Positions 24,551 through 34,363 are shown, numbered from the stretch's first letter. The stretch: 64,000 nucleotides of DNA from Aureimonas sp. Leaf324 (GCF_001423245.1 NZ_LMOH01000023.1:187645-251644); one strand, 5' to 3'. Notes: a model not told the origin generated them from the sequence alone. Made by a program: numbers and translations.

Positions 24551-25594
24551 ATGACCAAGACCTTCAAGGCCATTCGCGTTTCGCAGGGCAAGGGCGGCTG
24601 GGGCGGCCCGCTGGTGATCCAGCCGACGCCCGAGCGCGACAAGATCGTGGCGGTGACCGGCGGCGGCATTCCGGCCGTCGCCCAGCGCCTCGCCGAGCTG
24701 ACCGGCGCGACCGTGGTGGACGGGTTCCGCAACCCGCCGCTGGAATCGGAGATGGCGGCCGTCGTGATCGATTGCGGCGGCACGGCCCGCTGCGGCGTCT
24801 ACGCCCGCAAGCGCATCCCGACCATCAACATCATGCCGGTCGGACAAAGCGGCCCGCTCGCCCAGTTCATCACCGAGGATATCTACGTCTCGGGCGTGAC
24901 GCCCGCCGACATGGAGCCTGCCGACGGTTCGGCCGCGCCCACCGGACAACAGGCCGCCTCGCCCGCGGCGATGGGGCAGCCGACCGCCGCGCCCCGCTCG
25001 TTCTCCTCGCCCGCCGAGGCGACCGCCGCGCTCGGCGGCGCGATGCCGGCTTCCAACCAGGGCGGGCTCATCGGCGCGATCACCAGCGTCGGCCGCGTCA
25101 TGGGCCGCGCGGTCGGCATCTTCTTCAACGCCGGCCGGCGCACGATCGACATGGTGGTCCGCAACGTGCTGCCGTTCATGGCCTTCGTGACCATGCTGAT
25201 CGGCATCATTCTCTACACCGGCATCGGCGATCTCCTCGCCGCACCGCTCGGACCGCTCGCCAACAACATCCTCGGCCTGATCGTCCTGTCGGCGATCTGC
25301 GCCCTGCCGTTCCTGTCGCCGATCCTCGGCCCCGGCGCGGTCATCGCGCAGGTCATCGGCGTCGCCATCATCGGTCCGCAGATCGCCAACGGCACCATCG
25401 CCCCGGCGATGGCCCTGCCGGCGCTGTTCGCCTACAACGCGCAGGTCGGCTGCGACTTCGTGCCGGTCGGCCTCGCGCTCGGCGAAGCCAAGCCGAAGAC
25501 GATCGAGATCGGCGTGCCGGCGGTGCTCATCAGCCGGCAGATCACCGGCCCGATCGCCGTCCTGATCGCCTGGGGCGCCAGCTTCCTGCTCTGA
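24551..25594 (+). CDS. srlE: PTS glucitol/sorbitol-specific EIIBC component SrlE
   Basis: A 347-residue protein. The N-terminal EIIB part (1-115) opens with [16 protein letters not shown] and carries the phospho-cysteine C75 in [10 protein letters not shown], the position used in E. coli. A 45-residue Ala/Pro/Ser-rich linker (about 118-160) leads to the C-terminal EIIC half (about 170-347) with four to five helices and [18 protein letters not shown]. The linker makes it longer than the 319-residue E. coli protein. It lies 22 bp after srlA with GGAAGGA before the ATG. Confidence 0.93.
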   Translation: MTKTFKAIRVSQGKGGWGGPLVIQPTPERDKIVAVTGGGIPAVAQRLAELTGATVVDGFRNPPLESEMAAVVIDCGGTARCGVYARKRIPTINIMPVGQSGPLAQFITEDIYVSGVTPADMEPADGSAAPTGQQAASPAAMGQPTAAPRSFSSPAEATAALGGAMPASNQGGLIGAITSVGRVMGRAVGIFFNAGRRTIDMVVRNVLPFMAFVTMLIGIILYTGIGDLLAAPLGPLANNILGLIVLSAICALPFLSPILGPGAVIAQVIGVAIIGPQIANGTIAPAMALPALFAYNAQVGCDFVPVGLALGEAKPKTIEIGVPAVLISRQITGPIAVLIAWGASFLL

Positions 25595-25674
25595 CACGAC
25601 AAGGCGGGGCGGATGCATCTCTGCCCGCCCCGCCCTATCCCTGACTGCGGGCCCTGCCCGCCCGAGGAGCCTTC

Positions 25675-26055
25675 ATGACCCAGTTCCTGCGCACCCGCGT
25701 CACCGCCGTCGGTCCGGACGTTCCCGACCTTCTGGAAGGCGGCGTCCTCATCCTCTTCGCCGACGGCGCCCCGCCGGAGCTTGCCGAAGTCTCCGTCCTG
25801 CATTCGGTGGTCGGCGAGCCGACCGTCGACGCGCCGGCCGCCGGCGTCCCGATCCGTGTCGGTGCGGTCGAAGCCCGTCTGACCGGCATCGGCGATCTCG
25901 CCTGGGCCAAGGTGCGCGACATCGGCCACGTCGTCATCAACTTCAACGGCCTCGCCGCGCCCGAGCGCCCGGGCGAGCTGACGGCAAGCGCGGTCGATGG
26001 CGGCAAGCTTGCGGCCGCCCTCCAGCCCGGCGCCGAGATCGTCATCGGCGACTGA
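25675..26055 (+). CDS. srlB: PTS glucitol/sorbitol-specific EIIA component SrlB
   Basis: A 126-residue soluble protein with the EIIA-Gut phosphorylation site H43 in VSVLHSVVGEP, the same residue number as in E. coli, and a HVVINFNG strand near 97. It takes phosphate from HPr and passes it to C75 of SrlE. GAGGAG precedes the ATG. The gene sits between srlE and the HPr-EI gene, so the whole phosphate relay is encoded together. Confidence 0.92.
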   Translation: MTQFLRTRVTAVGPDVPDLLEGGVLILFADGAPPELAEVSVLHSVVGEPTVDAPAAGVPIRVGAVEARLTGIGDLAWAKVRDIGHVVINFNGLAAPERPGELTASAVDGGKLAAALQPGAEIVIGD

Positions 26056-26087
26056 GCCTCCCTGCCCTCACCATCGGATTTCGAGCC

Positions 26088-28034
26088 ATGATCGAGCGCT
26101 CCGTCGTCGTGCGCGTCCACGACGGTCTCCATGCACGCCCGGCCACGCAGTTCGTGAAGCTCGCCAAGAGCTTCGCCTGCGACGTCGAGATCCGCTGCAA
26201 CGGCCGGGGCGCCAGCACCAAGAACGCCGTCAAGCTGATGCTGCTCGGCGTGAAGGAGAACGACGAGGCGACCTTGAGGGCCGAGGGCGAGGACGCGGCC
26301 GACGCCGTCGCCGCGCTCGCGACCTTCCTGCAGACGCCCGACGCCGGCGACATCGATCTGACGGCTGCCGCCAAGCCGGCCGCCGCGTCGGTGCCGGTCT
26401 CGCCCGCTCCGCAGGCCACCTCCGCCGATCGCGGCGTGCCGGCCAGCGAGGGCACCGCGATCGGCCCGGCCTTCGCCTTCTTTCCCGCAGGCCTCGACAT
26501 TCAGCCGCGTCACCTCGGCCCGGAGGAGATCGCGCCCGAACAGGCACGCTACCGCACCGCCCTCGCCGCCACCGTCGCCTCCTTCCGCGAGGCGCGAACG
26601 CGCCCGGGCCTGCGCCGCGACGACGCAGCGATCATCGACGCACTGGTCGAGGTCGCCGAGGACTCCGATTTCATCGCCGCCGTGGACGGCGCGATCGGTG
26701 GGGGACGGGATGCGCCGAGCGCCGTCGAGGAGGCGGGCCGCTCGATCGCAGCGAGCTTCGAGGCGCTGACCGACCCGTACCTTCGCGCCCGCGCCGAGGA
26801 CATCCGCTCGGTGACGCGGGCGATCATCCTCTCCCTTCTCGGCCGCCGCGACATGACGCTGGCGGATCTGCCGAAGGGCGCCGTGATCGTCGCCGACGAG
26901 ATCGCGGCGCTCGACCTCGCGAAGGCGACGCTCGCCGACATCGGCGGCATCGTCTGCCGCAAGGGCGCGGCGACGAGCCATGTCGCCATCATGGCGCGCG
27001 CCCATGGCATCCCGGCCGTCCTCGGCTTCCCCGTGGACGAGGCGCGGCTGAAATCCGCCAGGACGATCGCCCTCGACGGATCGAGCGGCGAGGTCGCGAT
27101 CGACCCCGATGCAGAGACGGCCGCCCGCTTCACCGGCGCCATCGCGCGCGAGGCGCAGGAGCGGTCGGCACTTCAGGCCTATCGCACGGTGGAGCCGCAG
27201 ACGCGCGACGGACGGCGCATCGAGATCGCCGCCAATCTCGGCTCGCTCGCCGAGATCGAGGCGGCGCAGACGGCAGGCGCCATGGGCGTCGGCCTCTTCC
27301 GCACCGAGTTCCTGTTCATGGAGCGGCGCACCTTGCCGGGCGAGGACGAGCAGGCCGACACCTACACGACGCTCGCGAAGGCCTTCGCACCCCATCCGGT
27401 GGTGATCCGCACGCTCGACATCGGCGGCGACAAGCCGGTGGCCGGCATCGATTTCGAGCACGAGGACAATCCGTTCCTCGGCTGGCGCGGCGTGCGCATG
27501 TGCCTGGAACGGCCGGACGTCTTCAAGCCGCAGCTGCGCGCGCTCCTGCGCGCGAGCGTCGTCGGCAACGTCAAGATCCTGCTCCCGATGATCGCCGACG
27601 TCGGCGAGGTGCGTGCCGTGCGCGCCCTCCTCGACGAATGCCGCGCCGAGCTCGATGCGGCCGGCCACGCTCACGGCGCGTTCGAGCTCGGGGTCATGAT
27701 CGAGACGCCGGCCGCCGTCTTCGTCGCCGCCGAGATCGCGGCCGAGGTCGACTTCTTCTCCGTCGGCACCAACGACCTGACGCAATATGTCATGGCGGCC
27801 GATCGGCTGAACCCGCGCGTCGCCAAGCTCAACCGCACGGAGCATCCGGCCGTATTGGCGGCGATCGGCATGGCCGCGAGGGCCGCCCGCGAGGCCGGCA
27901 TCTGGATCGGCGTCTGCGGCGAGGCCGCCGCCCGCCCCGACCTCATCCCCTTCTTCGTCGAGAACGGCGTCACCGAACTTTCGATGAGCGCCGCATCCAT
28001 CCCCCGCGCCAAGAAGTGCGTGACGGAAATCTGA
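26088..28034 (+). CDS. PTS phosphocarrier HPr - enzyme I fusion
   Basis: A 648-residue fusion. HPr (1-85) has the phospho-acceptor H15 in DGLHARPA. After a linker (about 90-115), enzyme I has the phospho-histidine H298 in GAATSHVAIMAR, the PEP-binding blocks LFRTEFLFM and RTLDIGGDKPV, FFSVGTNDLTQY, and the catalytic Cys in GVCGEAA. It moves phosphate from PEP to SrlB. The residue at position 46 of HPr, the regulatory Ser of many HPr proteins, is Asn (STKNAV), so this HPr should not be controlled by HPr kinase. As last gene of the operon it makes this PTS independent of the nitrogen-PTS common in alphaproteobacteria. Confidence 0.94.
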   Translation: MIERSVVVRVHDGLHARPATQFVKLAKSFACDVEIRCNGRGASTKNAVKLMLLGVKENDEATLRAEGEDAADAVAALATFLQTPDAGDIDLTAAAKPAAASVPVSPAPQATSADRGVPASEGTAIGPAFAFFPAGLDIQPRHLGPEEIAPEQARYRTALAATVASFREARTRPGLRRDDAAIIDALVEVAEDSDFIAAVDGAIGGGRDAPSAVEEAGRSIAASFEALTDPYLRARAEDIRSVTRAIILSLLGRRDMTLADLPKGAVIVADEIAALDLAKATLADIGGIVCRKGAATSHVAIMARAHGIPAVLGFPVDEARLKSARTIALDGSSGEVAIDPDAETAARFTGAIAREAQERSALQAYRTVEPQTRDGRRIEIAANLGSLAEIEAAQTAGAMGVGLFRTEFLFMERRTLPGEDEQADTYTTLAKAFAPHPVVIRTLDIGGDKPVAGIDFEHEDNPFLGWRGVRMCLERPDVFKPQLRALLRASVVGNVKILLPMIADVGEVRAVRALLDECRAELDAAGHAHGAFELGVMIETPAAVFVAAEIAAEVDFFSVGTNDLTQYVMAADRLNPRVAKLNRTEHPAVLAAIGMAARAAREAGIWIGVCGEAAARPDLIPFFVENGVTELSMSAASIPRAKKCVTEI

Positions 28035-28106
28035 GGACTAGCCGTCTGGAAGGAGATCGCGGTTCGGGGCGGTTGCAACGCGCCGATCGATCCGTATCGA
28101 CGTGTC

Positions 28107-28526
28107 TTACGCTCCCGCCGCGCCCAGGTGCCTGCCGAAATTGTCCAGAATGGCCTGCCAGCCGCTGCGCTGCTGGTCGAGGGAATGCTCCGTCTCGGGA
28201 TCGAAGGCCACGCGGACATGCGTGCGGTCGCCGTGAGGTGTGAAACGGATGCTCGCCCGACGACCGCCGAACTCGTATTCGATCCGTTCGTGCGGCACGA
28301 GGTTCGTGTAGGTCCCTGCGAAATCGAAGCCCATGCTTCCGTCCTTCGCTTCCATTCGCGAAGAGAAATGGCCTCCTTCGCGCAGATCGACGACGGCCGC
28401 CGGGCAGTGCCAATCGTCCGACGCAAAGTTCCACTGCCGGATGCGTTCGGGATCGGTGTAGGCGTCCCACGCCTCCGCCTGAGTGACCGGCACGTCGGTT
28501 TCCACGACAATCTGCTCGGCAGCCAT
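28107..28526 (-). CDS. SRPBCC (AHSA1-type START-like) domain protein
   Basis: A 139-residue single-domain protein of the SRPBCC fold. Typical landmarks are VPVTQAEAWDAYTDPERIRQWN near 12-33, LREGGHFSSRME near 48, and the long C-terminal helix SGWQAILDNFGRHLG. Members bind hydrophobic ligands or help Hsp90-like chaperones; specificity is unknown. It is at the far 3' side of the minus-strand polyol region, 125 bp after the HAD gene, and convergent with the PTS operon. A functional link to sugar metabolism is not evident. Confidence 0.88.
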   Translation of the reverse strand: MAAEQIVVETDVPVTQAEAWDAYTDPERIRQWNFASDDWHCPAAVVDLREGGHFSSRMEAKDGSMGFDFAGTYTNLVPHERIEYEFGGRRASIRFTPHGDRTHVRVAFDPETEHSLDQQRSGWQAILDNFGRHLGAAGA

Positions 28527-28651
28527 CCCACGTCTCCCCTTTACAAGCGCGACGGCGCTTACGCCAGCTCATGATAGCACGGAGGGCGGGCTTCGAACGA
28601 CCAGCTCGCATCGGAAGAGCAGCGACGCCGCTTGGCCGGGTCAGCAGTCTC

Positions 28652-29311
28652 TCAGCGCGTCATCTCCGTCACGATCTCCTCGTAGGTGCGAGCGACAAAG
28701 TCGGCGCCGGCATCGCGCAGTGCGTCGCCGGTGTTAGCGAGGAGATGGGCGCCGCCGAGGAAGCCGTAGGCGACCATGCCGGCAGCCTTGGCGCCCATGA
28801 CGCCGAAGCGCGAATCCTCGATCACCAGCGAGCGGGCGGGGTCGAAGCCCATGCGGCTTGCCGCGTGAAGCACGAGGTCGGGCTCGGGCTTGCCGCGCTT
28901 CACGTCGTGCGAGGAGAAGATCGCGTCGGGCGAGAAGAAGCGGTCGAGACCGGTCACCGTCAGGCTGTGCCGGATGCGCTCGTGGTCGGAGGAGGACGCC
29001 ACGCAGCGCGGCAGGTCCGAGCGTTCGAGGAACTCGACGATGCCCGGCGTGGGGCGGAGCTCCTGCGTGAACAGCGCCTTGGTCTCCGTCCAGAAGCGCG
29101 GATGGTATTCCTGGTCGAGCGCGCGGCCGGTCTTGATCTCGATGCGCTCGAGAATATCGGCCATCTTCATGCCGACCACGGCATTCACCATGTCGGCCGT
29201 GACCTCGATGCCGGCCTGCCGGTAGACCGACTGCATCGCGCGGCGGGCGAGGACCTCGCTGTCGACCAGCACGCCGTCGCAATCGAAGATGATGCCGTCG
29301 AACTCGGCCAT
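28652..29311 (-). CDS. HAD-IA family sugar-phosphate phosphatase
   Basis: A 219-residue HAD hydrolase with motif I FDCDGVLVDSE (nucleophile D10, acid D12), motif II Ser in CVASSSDH, motif III Lys in KRGKPEPD and motif IV EDSRFG. It resembles beta-phosphoglucomutase-like and sugar-phosphatase proteins. The ATG at 29311 is preceded by GGGGGAG; longer in-frame starts lack a site. The genes around it suggest removal of phosphate from a polyol or ketose phosphate, perhaps to detoxify an overflow intermediate. Confidence 0.88.
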   Translation of the reverse strand: MAEFDGIIFDCDGVLVDSEVLARRAMQSVYRQAGIEVTADMVNAVVGMKMADILERIEIKTGRALDQEYHPRFWTETKALFTQELRPTPGIVEFLERSDLPRCVASSSDHERIRHSLTVTGLDRFFSPDAIFSSHDVKRGKPEPDLVLHAASRMGFDPARSLVIEDSRFGVMGAKAAGMVAYGFLGGAHLLANTGDALRDAGADFVARTYEEIVTEMTR

Positions 29312-29352
29312 GGATGGTCTCCCCCTTGTCGGCGCCCGAACGCGGGATGCGC

Positions 29353-29382
29353 AAAGCCGCCCCGGCGGACCGGAGCGGCCTT
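29353..29382 (-). terminator. Possible terminator hairpin after acoC
   Basis: Arms GCCGC-c-CCGG and CCGG-a-GCGGC with a CGGA loop (core 29356-29379), nine pairs with one mismatch, followed on the minus strand by CTTTG. It lies between the E2 gene stop and the HAD gene start. The T-run is short, so termination would be partial. Confidence 0.4.
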
Positions 29383-29440
29383 GCGGCACCTTCGCATCGT
29401 GTGACCCAGTGCGGCGGATGCGCGCCGACCGGACGACGGA

Positions 29441-30838
29441 CTAGCGTGTCAGCTCGTGGAGCAGGCGGGCGACGTCGCCCTTCTGCTCGATCTGCGGCAT
29501 ATGTCCCGTCCTCGGGAAAACATGCAAGGCGATCCGCCCCGACAGGCCGGTGAAATGGCGCACCGGGATCACACGATCCTCGGCGCCGGCAACCAGCTTC
29601 ACCGGCATCGACAGGTGCGCCAGGAGGTCGCGCACCGAAACGTGTTGCGCGCCATTCGAGAACAGGTGCGTGCCGAGCCGCGACTGCGCGTCCGCCTGTC
29701 GGCCGTCGGCCCGTCCGCGCGCGGTCGCCCGCACGAAGCCGTCGGAGATCGCGCCCGCGTCCGAGACCAGATGGCGGAGCCAGATGCGCACCGGCGCCTC
29801 GGCGGTGGCGCGGGCAAAGCCTTCGGTGAAGCCGGTGTCGATGTCGGGACCGAAGCCGGCCGGCGACAGGAGCATCAGCGAACGCACGTCGGTGGCCGTG
29901 CCGCTGGCGACGGCCATGGCGACCGCGCCGCCGAGCGAATGGCCGACGAGATGGCAGCTCGTGACGCCGAGCGCGATCAGCGTCTCCTCGACGCTCGACA
30001 CCAGCGCGTCGAAGCCGTCCGCCTCCCGATCGAGCGACGCGCCGTGACCGGGCAGGTCAATGCCGAGCACCGGGTTGCCTCCGGTCAACTCGCCGAGCAG
30101 CGGCCGCCAGCTTGCCGTTTCCGATGCGAAGCCGTGGACGAGGACGATCGGAACGCCCTCGCCCTCGCGCAGACGCGTGACGGCGAGCGGTGTCGCCGCA
30201 TCGCCCGCCGATGCCGGGGCCCGTGCGGCAGGAGCCGTCTTCGGGGTGCAGGAGAAGGCCGGCTGCGGCGCCGCGGCGGCAGACTGCAGCGCCTTGACCT
30301 CGGACTTGGCGGCAGCCGCCGTTTCCACGTCGTCGCGCCCGATGCGGCCCAGCGGCCCGCTGCCGGTCACGGTGGCAAGATCGATCCCGTGCTCGCGCGC
30401 GATGCGGCGGGCGAGCGGCGTCGCACGCACCCCGCGGCGCTCGCCTTCGGACCCCTGTTTCGCGTCCTCGGGCCGTGCAAACTCTGCGACCGCCGGGACC
30501 ACCTCGGCCGGTGCGGGCTTGGAGTCTGTCTCGACGTCGGGGTCGGGCTCGACCTTGGTCTCGACCGAGCCACCGGCCGCGGCGGCGTCGTAGGCTTCGC
30601 CCTCGGCATAGATCCAGGCGACGGGCGCGCCGACCGCGATGTCGACGCCCTCCGCGCCGGTCACGTTGCGCAGCGTCCCGCTCGCCGGCGCGTCCACTTC
30701 CATGGCCGCCTTGTCGGTCTCGATCTCGAAGAGCGGCTCGCCCTTCTTGATCGCGTCGCCTTCCTTGTAGAACCAGCGCGAGATCTGGCCGGTCGCCATG
30801 TCCATGTCGACCTTGGGCAGGATCACTTCGGTCGGCAT
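29441..30838 (-). CDS. acoC: Acetoin dehydrogenase-like E2: lipoyl domain fused to alpha/beta hydrolase
   Basis: A 465-residue protein in three parts: a lipoyl domain (1-78, lipoylated K43 in ETDKAAMEV), a peripheral-subunit-binding domain (about 136-171, [14 protein letters not shown]), and an alpha/beta hydrolase fold (about 215-465) with oxyanion HGF at 235, nucleophile S301 in GHSLGG and late His in GHMPQIE. This hydrolase-type acyltransferase is the AcoC arrangement, not the catalytic domain of pyruvate dehydrogenase E2. It should take the two-carbon acyl group made by E1 and transfer it to CoA. It follows E1beta by four bases. No E3 gene is nearby. Confidence 0.9.
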   Translation of the reverse strand: MPTEVILPKVDMDMATGQISRWFYKEGDAIKKGEPLFEIETDKAAMEVDAPASGTLRNVTGAEGVDIAVGAPVAWIYAEGEAYDAAAAGGSVETKVEPDPDVETDSKPAPAEVVPAVAEFARPEDAKQGSEGERRGVRATPLARRIAREHGIDLATVTGSGPLGRIGRDDVETAAAAKSEVKALQSAAAAPQPAFSCTPKTAPAARAPASAGDAATPLAVTRLREGEGVPIVLVHGFASETASWRPLLGELTGGNPVLGIDLPGHGASLDREADGFDALVSSVEETLIALGVTSCHLVGHSLGGAVAMAVASGTATDVRSLMLLSPAGFGPDIDTGFTEGFARATAEAPVRIWLRHLVSDAGAISDGFVRATARGRADGRQADAQSRLGTHLFSNGAQHVSVRDLLAHLSMPVKLVAGAEDRVIPVRHFTGLSGRIALHVFPRTGHMPQIEQKGDVARLLHELTR

Positions 30839-30842
30839 GGCC

Positions 30843-31856
30843 TCAACGCTCCCTCTTGTGGAGTGCGCGCACGGCCGAAACGATGTCGGGAACCTGCGGC
30901 ACGACCGCCTTTTCCAGCTCGGGATTGTAGGGGATCGGCGACTCCGCGCCGCCGAGGCGCACGATCGGCGCGTCGAGATAGTCGAAGGCCTCGCTTTCCG
31001 CGATCATCGCCGCGATCTCCGCCCCGACGCCGAGCGTTTTCACGCCCTCGTAGACGCAGACGAGCCGCCCGGTCTTCATGACGCTCGCGATGATGGTCTC
31101 GCGGTCCATCGGGCGCACGGTGCGGAGGTCGACGACCTCGACGTCGATGCCGTCCTTAGCCAGCTCTTCCGCAGCGGCGAGAGCCTTGTGGACCATGATC
31201 GCCGAGGCGACGATCGTCAGGTCGTTGCCCTCGCGCACCACCGCCGCCTTGCCGATCGGCACGGTGTAGCGGCCTTCCGGCACGATGCCTTTCGACTTGT
31301 AGAGGATCTTGTGCTCGAAGATCATCACGGGATCGGGATCGTCGATCGCGGCGAGCAGCATGCCCTTGGCGTCATGCGGGGTCGAGGGCTGGAGAACCTT
31401 CAGCCCCGGCACGTGGCCGAGCCAGGCCTCGAGGCTCTGGGAGTGCTGGGCCGCGGCGCCGGTGCCGGAGCCCGCGGGAAAGCGCATGACCAGCGGCACC
31501 GAGACGTTGCCGCCGAGCATGAAGCGGAGCTTGGCCGCCTGGTTGACGATCTGCTCCATCGCGAGCGTCGCGAAGTCGGAGAACTGGAACTCGTAAATCG
31601 GCTTCATGCCGGTAAGCGCCGCGCCGACCGCGACACCCGCGCCGCCGAGTTCGGCGATCGGCGTGTCGATGACCCGGTCCGCGCCGAAGCGGTGGACGAG
31701 GTCGCCCGTCACCTGAAAGGCGCCGCCGTAGACGCCGATGTCCTCGCCCATGATGAAGACGCGGGGGTCCTCCTCCATGGCGATGGCGATCGCTTCCTGG
31801 ATCGCCTGGGCATAGGAAAGCTCGCGGCCGCCAGCCGCGTTCGCAAGTTCGCTCAT
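30843..31856 (-). CDS. acoB: Thiamine-diphosphate 2-oxoacid/acetoin dehydrogenase E1 beta
   Basis: A 337-residue E1 beta subunit: [18 protein letters not shown] near 14, [14 protein letters not shown] near 37, the [11 protein letters not shown] block, and the C-terminal [14 protein letters not shown]. It pairs with the alpha subunit to bind thiamine diphosphate and cleave an oxo substrate such as acetoin, passing the acyl group to the lipoyl domain. The ATG at 31856 lies 32 bp after the alpha gene. The operon also holds a SAF-domain oxidoreductase, so the true substrate may be a diketone or hydroxyketone from polyol breakdown. Confidence 0.92.
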   Translation of the reverse strand: MSELANAAGGRELSYAQAIQEAIAIAMEEDPRVFIMGEDIGVYGGAFQVTGDLVHRFGADRVIDTPIAELGGAGVAVGAALTGMKPIYEFQFSDFATLAMEQIVNQAAKLRFMLGGNVSVPLVMRFPAGSGTGAAAQHSQSLEAWLGHVPGLKVLQPSTPHDAKGMLLAAIDDPDPVMIFEHKILYKSKGIVPEGRYTVPIGKAAVVREGNDLTIVASAIMVHKALAAAEELAKDGIDVEVVDLRTVRPMDRETIIASVMKTGRLVCVYEGVKTLGVGAEIAAMIAESEAFDYLDAPIVRLGGAESPIPYNPELEKAVVPQVPDIVSAVRALHKRER

Positions 31857-31888
31857 CGGTGAGTTCCTTGGGTCGGCCGACGGGGCCG

Positions 31889-32941
31889 TTAAACCGTGTA
31901 GACGAAACGCGTCGCGTCGGACGGGTCGGGCGACGGCGAGTTCTTGGCGAACTCGATGCCCTCGGCGATCTCGCGCTCGACGCCGGCCCGAATTTCCTCC
32001 ACGTCGCCTTCCGAGACGATGCCGTACTGGATCAGCTCGGCCTCGAAGCGGCCGATCGGGTCCTTGGAGATCCAGTCGTCGATCTCCTCCTTGGTGCGGT
32101 AGCGGTTGCGATCGCTCTTGGAGTGCCCGCGGTGGCGGTAGGTCTTGCACTCGATGAGGGTCGGCCCCTCGCCGCGGCGCGCCCGCTCGATCGCGGTGAC
32201 GGAGGCCTCCGCGACGTCGGACAGCGAGTTGCCGTCCACCGTCACGCCCGGCATCGAGTAGGCGACGGCCCGCTCGGCGATGTTCTTCACCGCCGTCGAG
32301 CGCTCGGTCGAGACCGACATGCCGTACTTGTTGTTCTCGCACACGAACACGACCGGCAGCTTCCAGATCGAGGCCATGTTCAAGGCCTCGTGGAAGGCGC
32401 CCTCGTTGTTGGCGCCGTCGCCGAAGAACGAGACGACGACGTCGTCGCGCTTCTGCATCTTCATCGAGAGCGCGGCGCCGACCGCGATCGGCAGACCGCC
32501 GCCGACGATGCCGTTGGCGCCGAGATTGCCCTTGGTGACATCGGCGATGTGCATCGAGCCGCCGCGACCGCGGCAGTAGCCCGTCTCCTTGCCGAAGAAC
32601 TCGGCGAACATCTTTCCGACCTCGGCACCCTTGGCGATGCAGTGGCCGTGGCCGCGGTGGGTGGAGGTGATCTGGTCGGTGTCGGTCAGCGGTAGGCAGA
32701 TGCCGACCGCCGAGGCTTCCTGGCCGATCGACAGGTGCATCGTCCCGTGAATCAGGCCGCGCGTGTAGCTCTCCTCCGCCCCTTCCTCGAAGCGGCGGAT
32801 GAGATGCATCTGGCGCAGCGCGTCCTTCAGGACCGCCGGTTCGAAGTGGCGGAAGGCGAAGGGGCGGTTATCCCCCTCGCGCGCGCCGGAGGACGAGGGC
32901 GCCGCGTCGGCGACCTCGGAAACCTGGGGCATGACGGACAT
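31889..32941 (-). CDS. acoA: Thiamine-diphosphate 2-oxoacid/acetoin dehydrogenase E1 alpha
   Basis: A 350-residue E1 alpha subunit. The thiamine-diphosphate motif starts with GDG at 174-176 and ends with ENN at 202-204. Other landmarks are [12 protein letters not shown] near 65 and [13 protein letters not shown] near 93. The C-terminal region carries [10 protein letters not shown], typical of E1 alpha. The first 28 residues are polar and poorly conserved. It follows the SAF oxidoreductase by 21 bp and precedes E1beta by 32 bp, so all are in one operon. Confidence 0.93.
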   Translation of the reverse strand: MSVMPQVSEVADAAPSSSGAREGDNRPFAFRHFEPAVLKDALRQMHLIRRFEEGAEESYTRGLIHGTMHLSIGQEASAVGICLPLTDTDQITSTHRGHGHCIAKGAEVGKMFAEFFGKETGYCRGRGGSMHIADVTKGNLGANGIVGGGLPIAVGAALSMKMQKRDDVVVSFFGDGANNEGAFHEALNMASIWKLPVVFVCENNKYGMSVSTERSTAVKNIAERAVAYSMPGVTVDGNSLSDVAEASVTAIERARRGEGPTLIECKTYRHRGHSKSDRNRYRTKEEIDDWISKDPIGRFEAELIQYGIVSEGDVEEIRAGVEREIAEGIEFAKNSPSPDPSDATRFVYTV

Positions 32942-32962
32942 GGCCTGTCTCTCCTGATCGGA

Positions 32963-34282
32963 TCACTCGGCCGCGGCGGCGAAACGCCCGTCGGCCTGGT
33001 CGAGACGACGGCGGATCTGGGTGATCACCAGGCTGTCGTCCGGCTCGCAGTTGGCATAGGTCAGCTTCTCGCCGGCCTTGATCGGCTTGATGACGCGGGC
33101 CCGTTCGGCGAGGCCGAGCGGCAAGGCGCCTTCGTTGCGCGCGCCTTCCCAGGTCATGGCGAAGCCGCGGTAGTCGTACTCGCCGATCTTGCCGAGCGTG
33201 TCGCCGGGGTTGAGGTCGCGCTTGGCGAGCGTCACGCACTCGGCGACCGGACGGTCGGCGGGGATCAGATCGGGCGTCTTCTTCACCACCGCGCGCACCG
33301 CCGAAAGCGGCACTTCGAGCGAGGTCAGGTGATAGGGGCGGAAGATCGTGTAGTTCGGGCCGGGGCCCATCTTGAGATCGCTCATGCGCTCCAGCACGCG
33401 GTCGTGGCGGGGCTTCACGATGCAGAAGACACCGGGGGCGACGCCCTTGCCGATCGAGTAGTCGACCTTGCCGGTGCCCGACAGGACGCCGCCGTCCTCC
33501 TTCGTGCAGAGCACGGAGGCCAGCTCGTCGCGCGTGGCGGCGGGGCCGTGCATGCCCGGAACGTCCGGCACGAGGCCGGTCGCATTGGCGACGGCGACCA
33601 TCTCGATCATGGTCTTGGAGCCGTCCACGAACTCGACCAGCATGCGCGCGTTCATGTTGCGCTGGCGGGCCTCCTCCTCGTAGGCGTCCGGCGTCGCGTC
33701 GAACTTCAGGGGGTTGTTCTTGCCCTTGCCGGCGCAGACGATGTCGAAGCCGAGCGACTGGGCGAAGCCAATGATCTCGATCGTGGCGGCCGGCTCGTCG
33801 CCCGCCGCACCCGTGTAGACGACACCGGCCTTGGCGGCCTCCTCGCGCAGGAAACGGCCGATCGTGATGTCGGCCTCGACGTTCAGCATGACGACATGCT
33901 TGCCGTTTCGGAAGGCTTCCAGCGCGATCAGCGTGCCGACGTTCGGGTTGCCCGTGGCGTCGATGATGACGTCGATATGGCCCGACGAGCAGAGCGCCTT
34001 GTAGTCCTCGGTCAGCGCGACCTTGCCGCCCTCGATCGCGCGGTCGATGTCGCTGGTGCCGGCGGCGTGGACGAACTCGGTGCCCGCCATGCGCAGCGCG
34101 GCTTCCGCGCCCGCGACGTTCAGCTCCGACAAGGCACCCAGCCGGACGCCCGGCATCAGGGTCAGTTGCACCACCATGTCGGTGCCCATCTGGCCCGAGC
34201 CGGCGAGGCCGACGGTCACGGGGCCGTTCTTGTCGGCATAGGCCTGGAGCTCGGCCGCGAGGCCAACCTGAAGAATCGTCAT
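32963..34282 (-). CDS. NAD(P)-dependent oxidoreductase with C-terminal SAF domain (homoserine-dehydrogenase-like)
   Basis: A 439-residue protein of the predicted homoserine-dehydrogenase-like group with a C-terminal SAF domain. A Rossmann motif (VGLAGSGQMGTDMV) lies near 24-37; IIDATGNPNVGTLIALEAF near 106 follows the NAD domain; the SAF part (about 350-430) includes LAKRDLNPGDTLGKIGEYDYRG. SAF domains are often linked to carbohydrate binding or antifreeze-like folds. The ATG at 34282 has GGGAGGA in front. It leads the operon with E1alpha, E1beta and acoC, and an upstream perfect dyad suggests SorC control. The substrate is unknown; a branched or four-carbon polyol derivative is a guess from context. 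Confidence 0.82.
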   Translation of the reverse strand: MTILQVGLAAELQAYADKNGPVTVGLAGSGQMGTDMVVQLTLMPGVRLGALSELNVAGAEAALRMAGTEFVHAAGTSDIDRAIEGGKVALTEDYKALCSSGHIDVIIDATGNPNVGTLIALEAFRNGKHVVMLNVEADITIGRFLREEAAKAGVVYTGAAGDEPAATIEIIGFAQSLGFDIVCAGKGKNNPLKFDATPDAYEEEARQRNMNARMLVEFVDGSKTMIEMVAVANATGLVPDVPGMHGPAATRDELASVLCTKEDGGVLSGTGKVDYSIGKGVAPGVFCIVKPRHDRVLERMSDLKMGPGPNYTIFRPYHLTSLEVPLSAVRAVVKKTPDLIPADRPVAECVTLAKRDLNPGDTLGKIGEYDYRGFAMTWEGARNEGALPLGLAERARVIKPIKAGEKLTYANCEPDDSLVITQIRRRLDQADGRFAAAAE

Positions 34283-34314
34283 CGCTGTTCCTCCCTTAGG
34301 AAGCATAAGTACAT

Positions 34315-34334
34315 TTGTCTTCTCATGAAGACAA
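34315..34334. promoter_or_regulatory. Perfect dyad operator upstream of the SAF oxidoreductase operon
   Basis: Eight-base arms TTGTCTTC (34315-34322) and GAAGACAA (34327-34334) around TCAT make a 20-base palindrome, 33 bp before the oxidoreductase start and 30 bp past the sorC stop. A SorC-type regulator encoded just upstream is the obvious candidate to bind it. Confidence 0.6.
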
Positions 34335-34363
34335 GAGTTCATAAACGGCTCGACGCGGATTTT

